The notes under the pieces were generated by a model. It searched no databases. It was given only the letters and a program-made list of their open reading frames with translations, and was not told the origin of the DNA. From Phycisphaerales bacterium UBA7800 (GTDB lineage Bacteria > Planctomycetota > Phycisphaerae > Phycisphaerales > Phycisphaeraceae): a stretch of 64,000 bases of DNA. The translations under genes were made by a program, and so were the position numbers. Shown piece after piece: positions 36,830-45,449 of this stretch; within the stretch, counting starts at the first letter, position 1, and each line of letters starts with the position of its first letter. Location: NCBI GenBank assembly GCA_002480565.1, contig DLCK01000066.1, positions 1 through 64,000 on the forward strand, read 5' to 3'.

Positions 36830-37954
36830 ATGGCTAAAACAACCAAAAAAACCGTGAAAAAAACTGCTCCCAAGACCAAAACTTCATCAGGCCCACTGCG
36901 TGTTGCAGGGATCGGGACGGGTAATATTTTCAAGTCCGTTCATATCAAACCGCTCACTGCCAATCCGGATGTTAAAGTGGTTGCGTTATGTGACATCGTC
37001 GAATCCAAGGCCAAAGCGCTGGCCAAGGAATACGGGGTCACCAAGACCTGTAAGAATTACAAAGACATTCTCAAACTCAAGACCGTGGATGCGGTGGACA
37101 TCTGCACGCCCAATAAATTCCACAGTGAAATCGCAGTTGCCGCGTTGGAAGCCGGTAAGCACGTCATGTGCGAAAAGCCCGATGCCGTCAGCGCCAAGGA
37201 AGCCAAACGCATGGCCGCCGCCGCCAAAGCCAACGGCAAAACTTTGATGGTCATGCGTAACAACCGCATGCGTCCCGACTCTCAGTTTCTCAAGAACTAC
37301 ATCGCTGCAGGCAACATGGGTGACATCTACGCCGGTCGAGTCGGTTGGATTCGTCGTCGTGGTATCCCCGGCAAGGGCGGCTGGTTCACCACCAAAGAGC
37401 TCTCCGGCGGTGGTCCACTCATCGACCTGGGTGTTCACATGATCGACCTGGCCATCTGGCTGATGGGCAATCCCAAACCGGTTGCAGTCTCCGGTAGCAC
37501 CTACTGCAAATTTGCCAACGCGGATGTCAAAGGTGATTCAGTCAACAGCACCTTCGGTGAAGCCAAAGCCGATGGCACGTTCGATGTCGAAGACCTGGCC
37601 ATGGGCTTTGTCCGTTTTGATAATGGTGCCTGTCTGCAAATCGAATTCTCATGGGCAAGCAACATCGAACAGGAAAAGAACTTCGTCGAACTCCGCGGCG
37701 AGAAGTCCGGCGCCTGTCTGGATTCAAGCCAACCCTTAAAGCTCTTTACGGAAATCGAAGGCACACTCTGCGATATCCTGCCTCGCGTTCCCTCCGATGT
37801 CTGGGATGTGCATGGCTTGTATTTGAATCACTTCGTCGATGTCCTCAAGGGACGCGATAAGCCCATGTTCGTCCCACAGGACGGCGTGCACATGATCCAG
37901 ATTCTCGACGCCATCTACGAATCCGCCAAGACGGGTAAAGAAGTCCAACTGTAA
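36830..37954 (+). CDS. Gfo/Idh/MocA-family oxidoreductase with basic N-terminal tail
   Basis: The 374-residue protein has a lysine- and threonine-rich tail of about 20 residues (AKTTKKTVKKTAPKTKTSSG), followed by the Rossmann fold (LRVAGIGTGNIFKSVHIKPL), the EKP motif (HVMCEKPDAVSAKEA) and a C-terminal domain with GGGPLIDLGVHMIDLAIWLMG. It is probably a sugar or inositol dehydrogenase using NAD(P). The ATG at 36830 follows AAGG at 36819-36822. The tail is unusual for a cytosolic dehydrogenase, but an internal start after it is not apparent. Confidence 0.9.
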   Translation: MAKTTKKTVKKTAPKTKTSSGPLRVAGIGTGNIFKSVHIKPLTANPDVKVVALCDIVESKAKALAKEYGVTKTCKNYKDILKLKTVDAVDICTPNKFHSEIAVAALEAGKHVMCEKPDAVSAKEAKRMAAAAKANGKTLMVMRNNRMRPDSQFLKNYIAAGNMGDIYAGRVGWIRRRGIPGKGGWFTTKELSGGGPLIDLGVHMIDLAIWLMGNPKPVAVSGSTYCKFANADVKGDSVNSTFGEAKADGTFDVEDLAMGFVRFDNGACLQIEFSWASNIEQEKNFVELRGEKSGACLDSSQPLKLFTEIEGTLCDILPRVPSDVWDVHGLYLNHFVDVLKGRDKPMFVPQDGVHMIQILDAIYESAKTGKEVQL

Positions 37955-37964
37955 ATATATTTTG

Positions 37965-37983
37965 AACCGCCAAGACGCCAAGA
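37965..37983 (+). repeat. Copy of the ACCGCCAAGACGCCA element
   Basis: The 15-bp core ACCGCCAAGACGCCA, followed by AGA, lies 11 nt after the Gfo/Idh/MocA stop. It is the same core as in the inverted repeat at 14147-14261. Confidence 0.6.
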
Positions 37984-38013
37984 GCGGTTGAGATCAAACG
38001 CAATAACAAATCA

Positions 38014-38047
38014 AACACACAGAGGTTCAAATCTCTGTGTGTTTTTA
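38014..38047 (+). terminator. Rho-independent terminator after the Gfo/Idh/MocA gene
   Basis: A perfect 11-bp stem (AACACACAGAG with CTCTGTGTGTT) around an 8-base loop is followed by a T run. It lies just before the end of the convergent flavoprotein gene and could serve both. Confidence 0.85.
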
Positions 38048-38069
38048 TTTCTATGAAGCTAATATGCGA

Positions 38070-39701
38070 TCAACCCGCAGTAACTTGCAATGCCAATGCT
38101 TCAGCGCATTTGATCCCATCCACTGCTGCGGAAATAATCCCACCCGCATAGCCTGCACCTTCGCCGGAAGGGTAGAGGCCTTTGGTGTTCAGGCACTGAA
38201 AATCCTCGCCACGAGGTATCCGCAGCGGTGAAGAAGTTCGTGTTTCCACGCCGGTGAGTATTGCATCTTCACGGTCAAAGCCTTTGATCTTCCGACCAAA
38301 CGCTGGGATCGCTTCACGGATGGCTTCAATCAATTCCGTTGGTAGACACGTGCTCAGGTCACACAGATGCACACCTGGAGTATAGGACGGCTTGACGGCG
38401 CCTAATTTTTTGGACGCGCGTTTAGCAAGAAAATCACCGACCAATTGTCCTGGTGCTTCATAGGTACTGCCGCCAAGTTCAAACGCGCGTTGTTCCCACT
38501 GTCTTTGGTATGCGATACCTGCCAGCGGATTTTCAGTTGAGCCCCCAAAGTCCGCCGGGGTGATACCGACGACGATCCCGCTATTGGCATTGCGAGCATT
38601 GCGCGAATATTGGCTCATCCCGTTGGTCACCACGCGCCCGGTTTCAGATGTTGCTGCCACCACCGTCCCGCCCGGACACATGCAGAAGCTGTACACCGAG
38701 CGACCATTCTGACAGTGATGGACCAACTTGTAATCTGCTGCACCGAGTATCGGATGCCCGCCATCAGGTCCATATTGGCAGCGGTCGATCATCGCTTGTG
38801 GATGTTCAATGCGAAAGCCCATCGAAAAGGGCTTGGCTTCCATTGCCACGCCCCGACTGTGGAGCATTTCAAAGGTATCGCGTGCGCTGTGACCGACTGC
38901 GAGGATCACCGCGTTGGTTTGGATTTGCTGGCCGTTATCGAGCATGACACCGCGGACTTGTCCATGCTCGATGAGCAGGTCTGTGACGCGACTTTGGAAA
39001 CGGATTTCCCCGCCCAGTGATTCGATTGTTGCTCTTAATTTTTCAACCACGCCCACCAAACGATACGTGCCGATGTGCGGTTTACTCAGGTAGAGGATCT
39101 CTTCGGGAGCGCCTGCTTTGACGAGTTCTTCGAGGACTTTTCGGCCTTGGTGTTTTGGGTCTTTGATTTGCGTGTAGAGCTTGCCATCGGAAAAGGTTCC
39201 CGCGCCGCCTTCACCGAATTGCACGTTGGATTCGGGGTCGAGTTTTCCCCCACGCCAAAAGCCGAAGGTATCCGCGGTGCGTTGTCGTACGCTTTTGCCT
39301 CGCTCCAGCAAGATTGGTTTGAACCCCATCTGGGCAAGGATCAAACCTGCAAAGAGTCCGCAGGGTCCGGTGCCGATCACCACCGGTCTGATTGCATGGT
39401 CACTTGGTGCTTTTGACACATACTGGTAACTCAAATCCGCAGCGATGCCGATTCCATGTCGGCCAGTATGCTTGGCGAGGACCTGTGCTTCGTCATTAAC
39501 CTCCACGTTGATTGTGTAGATCAGACTGATCGTTCGTCGCCGCCTGGCATCGACACCTCGGCGTAGGACTTTGTAGCTGCGCATTTGTGAAGCTTGGATG
39601 TCAAGCCGCTCCAAAATCGCAGCTGTCAGTTCCGCTTCTGAGTGATCCAACGGGAGTTTAATTTCTGTGAGTTGTATCAAAGTAGCCTGTTTCCATGACA
39701 T
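38070..39701 (-). CDS. COG2509-type FAD-dependent dehydrogenase
   Basis: The 543-residue protein has an N-terminal alpha/beta domain (residues 1-75, with LRRGVDARRRRTISLIYTINVEV), then a dinucleotide-binding fold (RPVVIGTGPCGLFAGLILAQMGFKPILLERG, about 105-135). Further family segments are SNVQFGEGGAGTFSDGKLYT and VCMCPGG-like CMCPGGTVVAATSE, and the C-terminal GLYPSGEGAGYAGGIISAAVDGIK. This order matches the widespread uncharacterised COG2509 flavoproteins, for which no reaction is firmly assigned. It is monocistronic and probably a housekeeping gene. Confidence 0.9.
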   Translation of the reverse strand: MSWKQATLIQLTEIKLPLDHSEAELTAAILERLDIQASQMRSYKVLRRGVDARRRRTISLIYTINVEVNDEAQVLAKHTGRHGIGIAADLSYQYVSKAPSDHAIRPVVIGTGPCGLFAGLILAQMGFKPILLERGKSVRQRTADTFGFWRGGKLDPESNVQFGEGGAGTFSDGKLYTQIKDPKHQGRKVLEELVKAGAPEEILYLSKPHIGTYRLVGVVEKLRATIESLGGEIRFQSRVTDLLIEHGQVRGVMLDNGQQIQTNAVILAVGHSARDTFEMLHSRGVAMEAKPFSMGFRIEHPQAMIDRCQYGPDGGHPILGAADYKLVHHCQNGRSVYSFCMCPGGTVVAATSETGRVVTNGMSQYSRNARNANSGIVVGITPADFGGSTENPLAGIAYQRQWEQRAFELGGSTYEAPGQLVGDFLAKRASKKLGAVKPSYTPGVHLCDLSTCLPTELIEAIREAIPAFGRKIKGFDREDAILTGVETRTSSPLRIPRGEDFQCLNTKGLYPSGEGAGYAGGIISAAVDGIKCAEALALQVTAG

Positions 39702-39803
39702 TCATTTCGATTTGTACTTGGCACATGATACTCGGTTCCCAGCAGTCAAAGAAATGCATGCATATCCCAAACACCAACACATCATCAAAGCTATAATCTC
39801 CAC

Positions 39804-41006
39804 ATGACCACGCCTGATCCTGAAATAGCGTATCTGGCCGAAGGCAAGCTGTATCACAAACCTTCCGGGCAAGATGTAAAAAACATTGATAGTCACTTCC
39901 TCCAGGAGTTGATTGACCGTCGTAATCGTGACAGTCAACGCTCATCATGGAAGCAGTCCGGCTCTGCGTGGAATGTCACCGCCCAACAGGATTGGCAAGC
40001 CATCGCGCAAGTCCAGGGCGCGGCCTTGGCAGGAGCCACACGCATGGAGAACATCACCTCCGTCTGCATCGGCCAGCAGTCAGGTGAAATCTTCTACTCG
40101 CTTAACACCCAGACCATTGGTGGCATCTTTCGATACAACCTCAAGACCGACACCGAAGACCGCATCGCCCATAAACAGAATCTGCAACTCCGGCAGCTTG
40201 CAGTCCATCCCGACGAAGACATCGCAGTATGCAGCATCGGTTTTGAAGATGGCTCAGCCAATCTTGTAACCATGCGCGCCTCCGGTGGCAAGATGGCCGA
40301 ATGTACCGAAGGTGACTCCTACGACGAAGCGCCCCGTTGGGTGCGAGGCCAAGGCAAAACACTCGTCTACCAATCCGCAGGCATCGCACGTGATCACAAC
40401 GGCATGCCCGTGGACATGAGCGAGTATGCCATCAAGTCCATCAACCTGGATACCGGCGACCTGCATACACTGGCTCAAATGCCCGGTTACGACTGCTTTC
40501 ATCCACGTCAACTCACCGATGGTACGCTCTATTTTATCCGCCGTCCCTACAAGTCCATCAACAACCGCTCGCATCTGTCACCCTGGCAACTGCTCAAAGA
40601 CATCCTGCTTTTCCCCGTCCGCGTCTGCGTGGTCATCTTCACGTTTTTGGATATGCTCAGCCATTTCCTTACCGGCAAACATCTCACCGCTGCCGGTGGC
40701 GTCAAAAAGCAAGGCCCCGATGTCCGACGGATGCTTGTTGCAGGGCGAATGATCCAGATGCAGCAGCAGAACAAAGCCGATGCCGCCAACGCTTCGACAC
40801 TCGCCCCCAAGGATTGGGAGTTGATCAAGCAGGATGCCGACGGCGGTCAAACCATTTTGCAAAGCAATGTCCTGAGTTTCGACATCTGTTCCGATGGCAG
40901 CTACGTCTACACCGACGGCTTAAGAGTTATCTACCACGATCCCGATGGCAACGACCGACAACTCGCCAAAGGCACCCTCATCGAACACGTTGCCGTGACG
41001 TTTTGA
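39804..41006 (+). CDS. Beta-propeller-like protein with an internal hydrophobic segment, unknown function
   Basis: The 400-residue protein has no signal peptide. It shows PD40/TolB-like blades (SGEIFYSLNTQTIGGIFRYNLKTDTED, RQLAVHPDEDIAVCSIGFEDGSANLVTM, HPRQLTDGTLYFIRRPYKS, SFDICSDGSYVYTDGLRVIYHDPDG). A hydrophobic stretch near residues 265-290 (LLKDILLFPVRVCVVIFTFLDMLSHFL) interrupts the blades and could be a membrane or amphipathic insertion. I do not recognise the family. It is convergent with the gene at 41018. Confidence 0.65.
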   Translation: MTTPDPEIAYLAEGKLYHKPSGQDVKNIDSHFLQELIDRRNRDSQRSSWKQSGSAWNVTAQQDWQAIAQVQGAALAGATRMENITSVCIGQQSGEIFYSLNTQTIGGIFRYNLKTDTEDRIAHKQNLQLRQLAVHPDEDIAVCSIGFEDGSANLVTMRASGGKMAECTEGDSYDEAPRWVRGQGKTLVYQSAGIARDHNGMPVDMSEYAIKSINLDTGDLHTLAQMPGYDCFHPRQLTDGTLYFIRRPYKSINNRSHLSPWQLLKDILLFPVRVCVVIFTFLDMLSHFLTGKHLTAAGGVKKQGPDVRRMLVAGRMIQMQQQNKADAANASTLAPKDWELIKQDADGGQTILQSNVLSFDICSDGSYVYTDGLRVIYHDPDGNDRQLAKGTLIEHVAVTF

Positions 41007-41017
41007 TTGAAGATGTC

Positions 41018-41557
41018 TTAACGCAAGGGTTTGTTTTTTAATGAATGTGACAGCACATTCAATACATATTCTGCACGCGATGCAATGATGCGATCGCATT
41101 TTGCTACGCGCTGCTGCATTGCTTTTTTAACATTTGGCAAAGGGATCAAATGAGCCAAGCGTGCGTATTCCTGATATTCACGATGTTTGATGTGATCGAC
41201 ACTATGAATGAGTAATTCTGCAAGCCGTTTGCGTTGGCCGGGAGTCAATGGGCAGTGCTTAAGACGGCGGATCATTTTTACTTTGGCGTAACCTGAGTAG
41301 AAGTACATCGGGTCAGCTTGAAGATACTTGATTGTTGGCTCGATGATTGATTTGTCTTTTTCCAGTAATCGAGCCAATGCTCGCTGCATGCCACCGGGAA
41401 ATGCCAACTGGTCATATTGGTTGTGAAACTCTGCGCATGCAGCACTATGTTCAGGACCATGCGGTTGTTTACGGTAGGTTTCTCCGATTCGGTCATGCAA
41501 TTCACGCAACAGCTTGGCGTTTTCGTTGATTTGTCTGGTGAAGGAATCATTCGTCAT
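41018..41557 (-). CDS. Conserved-looking helical protein of unknown function
   Basis: This 179-residue soluble protein is rich in basic residues and predicted to be mainly helical, with segments such as FPGGMQRALARLLEKDKSIIEPTIKYLQADPMYFYSGYAKVKMIRRLKHCPLT. The last segment is reminiscent of helical-repeat proteins. I do not recognise a family. Its start overlaps the stop of the upstream membrane-protein gene by four bases (ATGA), so they form a coupled pair. Confidence 0.65.
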   Translation of the reverse strand: MTNDSFTRQINENAKLLRELHDRIGETYRKQPHGPEHSAACAEFHNQYDQLAFPGGMQRALARLLEKDKSIIEPTIKYLQADPMYFYSGYAKVKMIRRLKHCPLTPGQRKRLAELLIHSVDHIKHREYQEYARLAHLIPLPNVKKAMQQRVAKCDRIIASRAEYVLNVLSHSLKNKPLR

Positions 41558-41970
41558 TCTGATTGTTTCTTCCGGAACCTTATTTCAAGACCGATGCATG
41601 TTGCGCAGAAAAGAGCGATGAGCCAAAGTGGAAATATGAGCCAATAGGATTTATATGACTCGAATGAAATTTGCTCAAACAGAAAAACAGGCCGATAAAG
41701 GAGTGATGGTTGAAATGGATTGGATTGCATGTGGAATTCCAATTCCTTTTCATGATCCTCGCGAGGTCCAATGCCAGGGACGACTTGAAAACAGACCATG
41801 CCGTATATGATGGAGAAGTCTCCGTTGTATCCGCCAAAACGATCATCAGTCCATTGGGCGCGAAATGATATTAAACAGGCGATGTACCAGATCGCAACGA
41901 TGACCAACAGGTTGAGCGGAAACTGTCGCTTGCGAGTACGTTTTTTATGGTTGGCTTTTCCCCGATTCAT
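41554..41970 (-). CDS. Membrane protein of unknown function
   Basis: The 138-residue protein has a basic N-terminus (NRGKANHKKRTRKRQ), a transmembrane helix (LNLLVIVAIWYIACLISF), an extracytoplasmic part of about 60 residues, and a second helix (YWLIFPLWLIALFCATCIGL). I do not recognise it. The start at 41970 was chosen because the longer in-frame start at 42000 would lie inside the terminator hairpin of the preceding gene. Coupled by ATGA overlap to the next gene. Confidence 0.6.
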   Translation of the reverse strand: MNRGKANHKKRTRKRQFPLNLLVIVAIWYIACLISFRAQWTDDRFGGYNGDFSIIYGMVCFQVVPGIGPREDHEKELEFHMQSNPFQPSLLYRPVFLFEQISFESYKSYWLIFPLWLIALFCATCIGLEIRFRKKQSE

Positions 41971-41984
41971 ACCCCAAAGTGTAT

Positions 41985-42027
41985 CAAAAAAAGCAAGCAC
42001 CGGATGAGATTCCGTGCTTGCTTTTTA
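41985..42027 (-). terminator. Bidirectional rho-independent terminator
   Basis: A perfect 10-bp outer stem (AAGCAAGCAC with GTGCTTGCTT) has A and T runs on both sides. It lies 46 nt after the stop of the 42073-44673 glycoside hydrolase. Confidence 0.85.
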
Positions 42028-42072
42028 AGTTTCCAATTGCCAAATGACATTTGCTTATGTCATGTGTTGGGT

Positions 42073-44673
42073 TTACTGAATCTCAAGGATCACAGACGTA
42101 CGTGAGTCGATGTTTACTGCCACGCCTTGGGTTTGCAACTGCTGGCTTGTGCCGGTGAAGGCGGTTTTTCCATCGGCGGTGACGAGTTTGAATTGACTGT
42201 CCCGTTTAACGCGTGGGTATGCGGTGGTGGAGACTTTTTCGGCAGTGTGGTTGTACATCACCACATGCTTGGGGCCAACACCAAGGTGAATGCTGGCAGG
42301 TGTCTGCACATCGACTGCGACGCCCGCATCAGTGAGGAACTTGGCCATCTCATCATGGGTGACCTTGCTGATGTCATCGGTGATGAGCGTTGGGATTTTC
42401 ATGTTTTGCACTGCCTTGATCACACGCTGATCACAGTTGCGCGTGTCGAGAATGATGGCCTTGTAGGACAGGTCGCGTGAACCTTCCATGACCTGCTCAA
42501 GTCCCTTGGCATAACGGGCGACGCCGACGGTGATGTACTGATCGTCAGTCATGTAATGCACGGGATCAAGATGCAGATCGATGGCCAGTTTGGCAATGGG
42601 GACACAACTGTAATTGTGGCCGTTGGCGATTTTCTCTGCTGCCGGATTCTGGATAAACAGGACATCGCTGTGACTGCGATCAATGGGGCCTGCCTGATAC
42701 ACCGGGGCGTATTTTTTGTACAGACCTTCATACACCGGTTTGTGGAATTTGTTGAAGTCTCCGGTTTCATGCATCGTCCAGAGCAGATACCCGACCTGGC
42801 CGGCAAGGTAGTTGGTGACCATGCCGTTTTCGATCATCATCCGGGAGGCCGCTTCTTCTTCAACACCGGGTAGAAAATCTTTGTAACCATGATCGCCGTC
42901 TTCGCCGTTGTATTGGGGGTAAAGCTGTGTGGCATAGGGCTTGAGCACGGACGCAGTGCCCAGGTAAAACGTCTGGTCAATGTCACGGGCAAGCCAGGGT
43001 TGCTTGAATGTCCTGGCATCGGGACGCAATGGGATCGGACCGTTGGCCATGTAAAAGTGACTGCCAAGTCCATCAACGCGATCAGGGATCAGCCATGTGC
43101 TGGTGGGGGTGGCATTGTCATGTGAATAGCTGCTGGTCATGCCGAAACACAGACGATCCGGGTCTTGACGCTTCACTGCCTTAGCGCACTCATCAATCAT
43201 TTTTCGCAGGTTGGTTTCGACGGCCGCGAACTGGTCGTGCGGTTCGTTAAACGGCACTTCAATACCCAGCACATTGGGATTGCCTTTGAAGTGTCCGGCG
43301 AGCCATGCATGACAATCCAGAAGTGCAGTGCGATGCAGTGGCTTGGCATAGTCGTAGGCAACACCTGTGCGGTTGTCCGGTGCCAGCCACGCCAACGCGG
43401 TGCCGGGTTTACCTTCTTTTTGATCCGAAGGCATGCCACCGACGAAGTATCGGTAGGGGCGAGTCCCGTATTCATGCCAGTCAAAGACGGTGTAGATTCC
43501 CAGTTCGCCAGCAAGTTTGATGTGGTAGTCAAGCAACTCGATGAATCGCGGATCAAGGTTGTGTTGCTTGAGAATGTCCTTGTATTGCGGGCTTTCGGGA
43601 TACACGCCTTGTTTGGGTTGGATCATCATCATGTTGAGCGTCAGGCGGACGGTGTTGACACCCCAGTCGTTGAGTTGGGTGAGGTGTCGGGTGAGTTTTT
43701 CGAAGTCGGTTTTGTTGGAGTAGCCCAATTGGAACTTGGTGTAGTTGAGTCCAAGGAAGCCAAGTTGTTTGCCGTTTGCCATGAGCTTGCCGTTTTCGAC
43801 GGTTGCTTTGGCAAGTTGCTTGCCGGTGAACTGGTGGTATGCGAAGACGGGTTGTTCGATGACGTTGGGGGTATCGGCGTTGGTTCGCCATTGGATGTTG
43901 TAGAGCTTGCCGGGCTTGAGTTGATCGGCTTTGAGCGTGTAGGTGAATTGGTTGTTGTTGGTGGCGATGTTCCTGTCGACGACGACATGCTGGCCATCCT
44001 TTTGATCCATGGCAATGGACAGATGCACGACGGGGATGCCGGCGGACACATTGCCTGTGAGTTGGACGGCGTTCTGTTTGTAGAAGATGTCACGGGCAAG
44101 CGGTGAGGCTTGGATGTCGCTGGGGGTCACCAATTCAATTGAGCGCACGGCATAGCTTCCAGGCTGACTCATCTGCATGAACAGACCTTGGAGCGTGGCA
44201 GTCAATTCGGTCTGGGCTATGGGCATGAGCACCGTGGTCCATTGACCTGCCTTGAAGGTGACCGGCTGACTTTGAGCTGGTTTCTTGCCTGCCATGCGAT
44301 TGTCGACTTTCCAGTCGAGGGTCAGTGACGCGGTGGTGTCTTTGTCACTTCGGATCTGGATGGCAAAGTGCAGCTTGTCGGTGGTCGAAAGTTTGTCGAG
44401 TACCAACGGCGTGTGATTGGCAAACCAGCGGATGGCCCAGTGACCACCACCATCAGGCTGCTCAAAACCAATGAGTTTTTCATCGGCTTCGTTGCGCGAT
44501 TGCACAACCATATTGCCATAGCGTGTGAGGCCGCCAGCGATCGGGCCATTGGGATAGAGTTCCAGAACCGGACGCGTTAGCAGGGCGTATTGTTGTTGGG
44601 CGATCGCATAGGGCGAATGGATTGTGAATGTGACAAGGATTGCCAGAATCAAACTGGTGCAAAACGTTTTCAT
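42073..44673 (-). CDS. Secreted GH5-like glycoside hydrolase with N-terminal beta-sandwich domains
   Basis: Signal peptide to about residue 25. Residues about 30-310 form beta-rich domains (carbohydrate-binding-like, HWAIRWFANHTPLVLDKL). A cellulase-type TIM barrel follows (about 310-670) with LGLNYTKFQLG, WGVNTVRLTLNMMMIQP, YTVFDWHEYG and the acid/base motif VPFNEPHDQF (E477). QYNGEDGDHG is a candidate nucleophile region. The last 200 residues form a further alpha/beta plus beta domain. At 866 residues it is among the longest enzymes here. AAGGA precedes the ATG. It follows a regulator and a pseudopilin. Confidence 0.82.
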   Translation of the reverse strand: MKTFCTSLILAILVTFTIHSPYAIAQQQYALLTRPVLELYPNGPIAGGLTRYGNMVVQSRNEADEKLIGFEQPDGGGHWAIRWFANHTPLVLDKLSTTDKLHFAIQIRSDKDTTASLTLDWKVDNRMAGKKPAQSQPVTFKAGQWTTVLMPIAQTELTATLQGLFMQMSQPGSYAVRSIELVTPSDIQASPLARDIFYKQNAVQLTGNVSAGIPVVHLSIAMDQKDGQHVVVDRNIATNNNQFTYTLKADQLKPGKLYNIQWRTNADTPNVIEQPVFAYHQFTGKQLAKATVENGKLMANGKQLGFLGLNYTKFQLGYSNKTDFEKLTRHLTQLNDWGVNTVRLTLNMMMIQPKQGVYPESPQYKDILKQHNLDPRFIELLDYHIKLAGELGIYTVFDWHEYGTRPYRYFVGGMPSDQKEGKPGTALAWLAPDNRTGVAYDYAKPLHRTALLDCHAWLAGHFKGNPNVLGIEVPFNEPHDQFAAVETNLRKMIDECAKAVKRQDPDRLCFGMTSSYSHDNATPTSTWLIPDRVDGLGSHFYMANGPIPLRPDARTFKQPWLARDIDQTFYLGTASVLKPYATQLYPQYNGEDGDHGYKDFLPGVEEEAASRMMIENGMVTNYLAGQVGYLLWTMHETGDFNKFHKPVYEGLYKKYAPVYQAGPIDRSHSDVLFIQNPAAEKIANGHNYSCVPIAKLAIDLHLDPVHYMTDDQYITVGVARYAKGLEQVMEGSRDLSYKAIILDTRNCDQRVIKAVQNMKIPTLITDDISKVTHDEMAKFLTDAGVAVDVQTPASIHLGVGPKHVVMYNHTAEKVSTTAYPRVKRDSQFKLVTADGKTAFTGTSQQLQTQGVAVNIDSRTSVILEIQ

Positions 44674-44736
44674 AGGTTTCCTTAAATGAAAAGCAGGATC
44701 ATTAAATCGTAATCAAGGATTGGGGACATGTCGTGA

Positions 44737-45393
44737 TCATTGAAACACGACTGCGGATTGGAACATGAAGTTTTCTGACGTCGGTGAAAAATTCGGGAAG
44801 TCAGTTGCAGGCACAGCACTGACATGCCCGTCACCATAAAAGATGTTGGCTCCGTTGAGATGCCTCAGGTGGATTCTGCTGATATTCCCGTCTAGGCGTC
44901 CATTTTGCGGGTGGCCTGAATCGTAGTACGTTTGGTATTCGATGGTATCGCCGCCGACGGCAAAGTTGCTGGCAGGTGTCGGCATCTCATAGGGGGTGTA
45001 TGTCGGTATGCCCCAATTAAGTCGGTCCCGGACCCCAAAGGTTGGCTTGTACATACTTCCTGCGGTCTGCTTATTATTCCAACTCGGACATTGAAGCACA
45101 TTCATGTTGGGCAAATATTCCGCTTCGACGATGCGTTTGCCCCAGTATTCAATAGGCCCGTCGAAATTATCCCCGCCTGGAAGCCAGATATCCCCACGCA
45201 TAAAGTCGATGGTGTATTGCATGAGTACCTGTACTGACTGTTTTTGACGTGACATGCACGCAGTACGCCCAGCTGCTTTCCGTGCCGACGCCAGCGCTGG
45301 CAACAAAATAGCAATGAGCAACGAGACAATCGAAATCACCACCAGAAGTTCGATGAGCGTGAAGGCTTTGCGATGGGCATATGATAAGTGCAT
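44737..45393 (-). CDS. Type II secretion-like pseudopilin
   Basis: The 218-residue protein has the leader MHLSYAHRKA, then FTLIELLVVISIVSLLIAILLPALA, and the terminal motif HLNGANIFYGDGHV. AAGGAA lies upstream of the ATG. It is between the GntR-type regulator (56 nt upstream) and the 866-residue glycoside hydrolase (63 nt downstream). Confidence 0.92.
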   Translation of the reverse strand: MHLSYAHRKAFTLIELLVVISIVSLLIAILLPALASARKAAGRTACMSRQKQSVQVLMQYTIDFMRGDIWLPGGDNFDGPIEYWGKRIVEAEYLPNMNVLQCPSWNNKQTAGSMYKPTFGVRDRLNWGIPTYTPYEMPTPASNFAVGGDTIEYQTYYDSGHPQNGRLDGNISRIHLRHLNGANIFYGDGHVSAVPATDFPNFSPTSENFMFQSAVVFQ

Positions 45394-45449
45394 GGCTCTG
45401 TTCCTTACGATTCAGGGTCAAATGGACTGTTTTTTAAGCTGTAATTCCA

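Noticed and set aside
43165..44106. A 313-codon plus-strand gene opposite the 42073-44673 glycoside hydrolase.
   Set aside because: It is a long antisense frame. The minus strand encodes a coherent enzyme with signal peptide and active-site motif, and the antisense product shows no domain.
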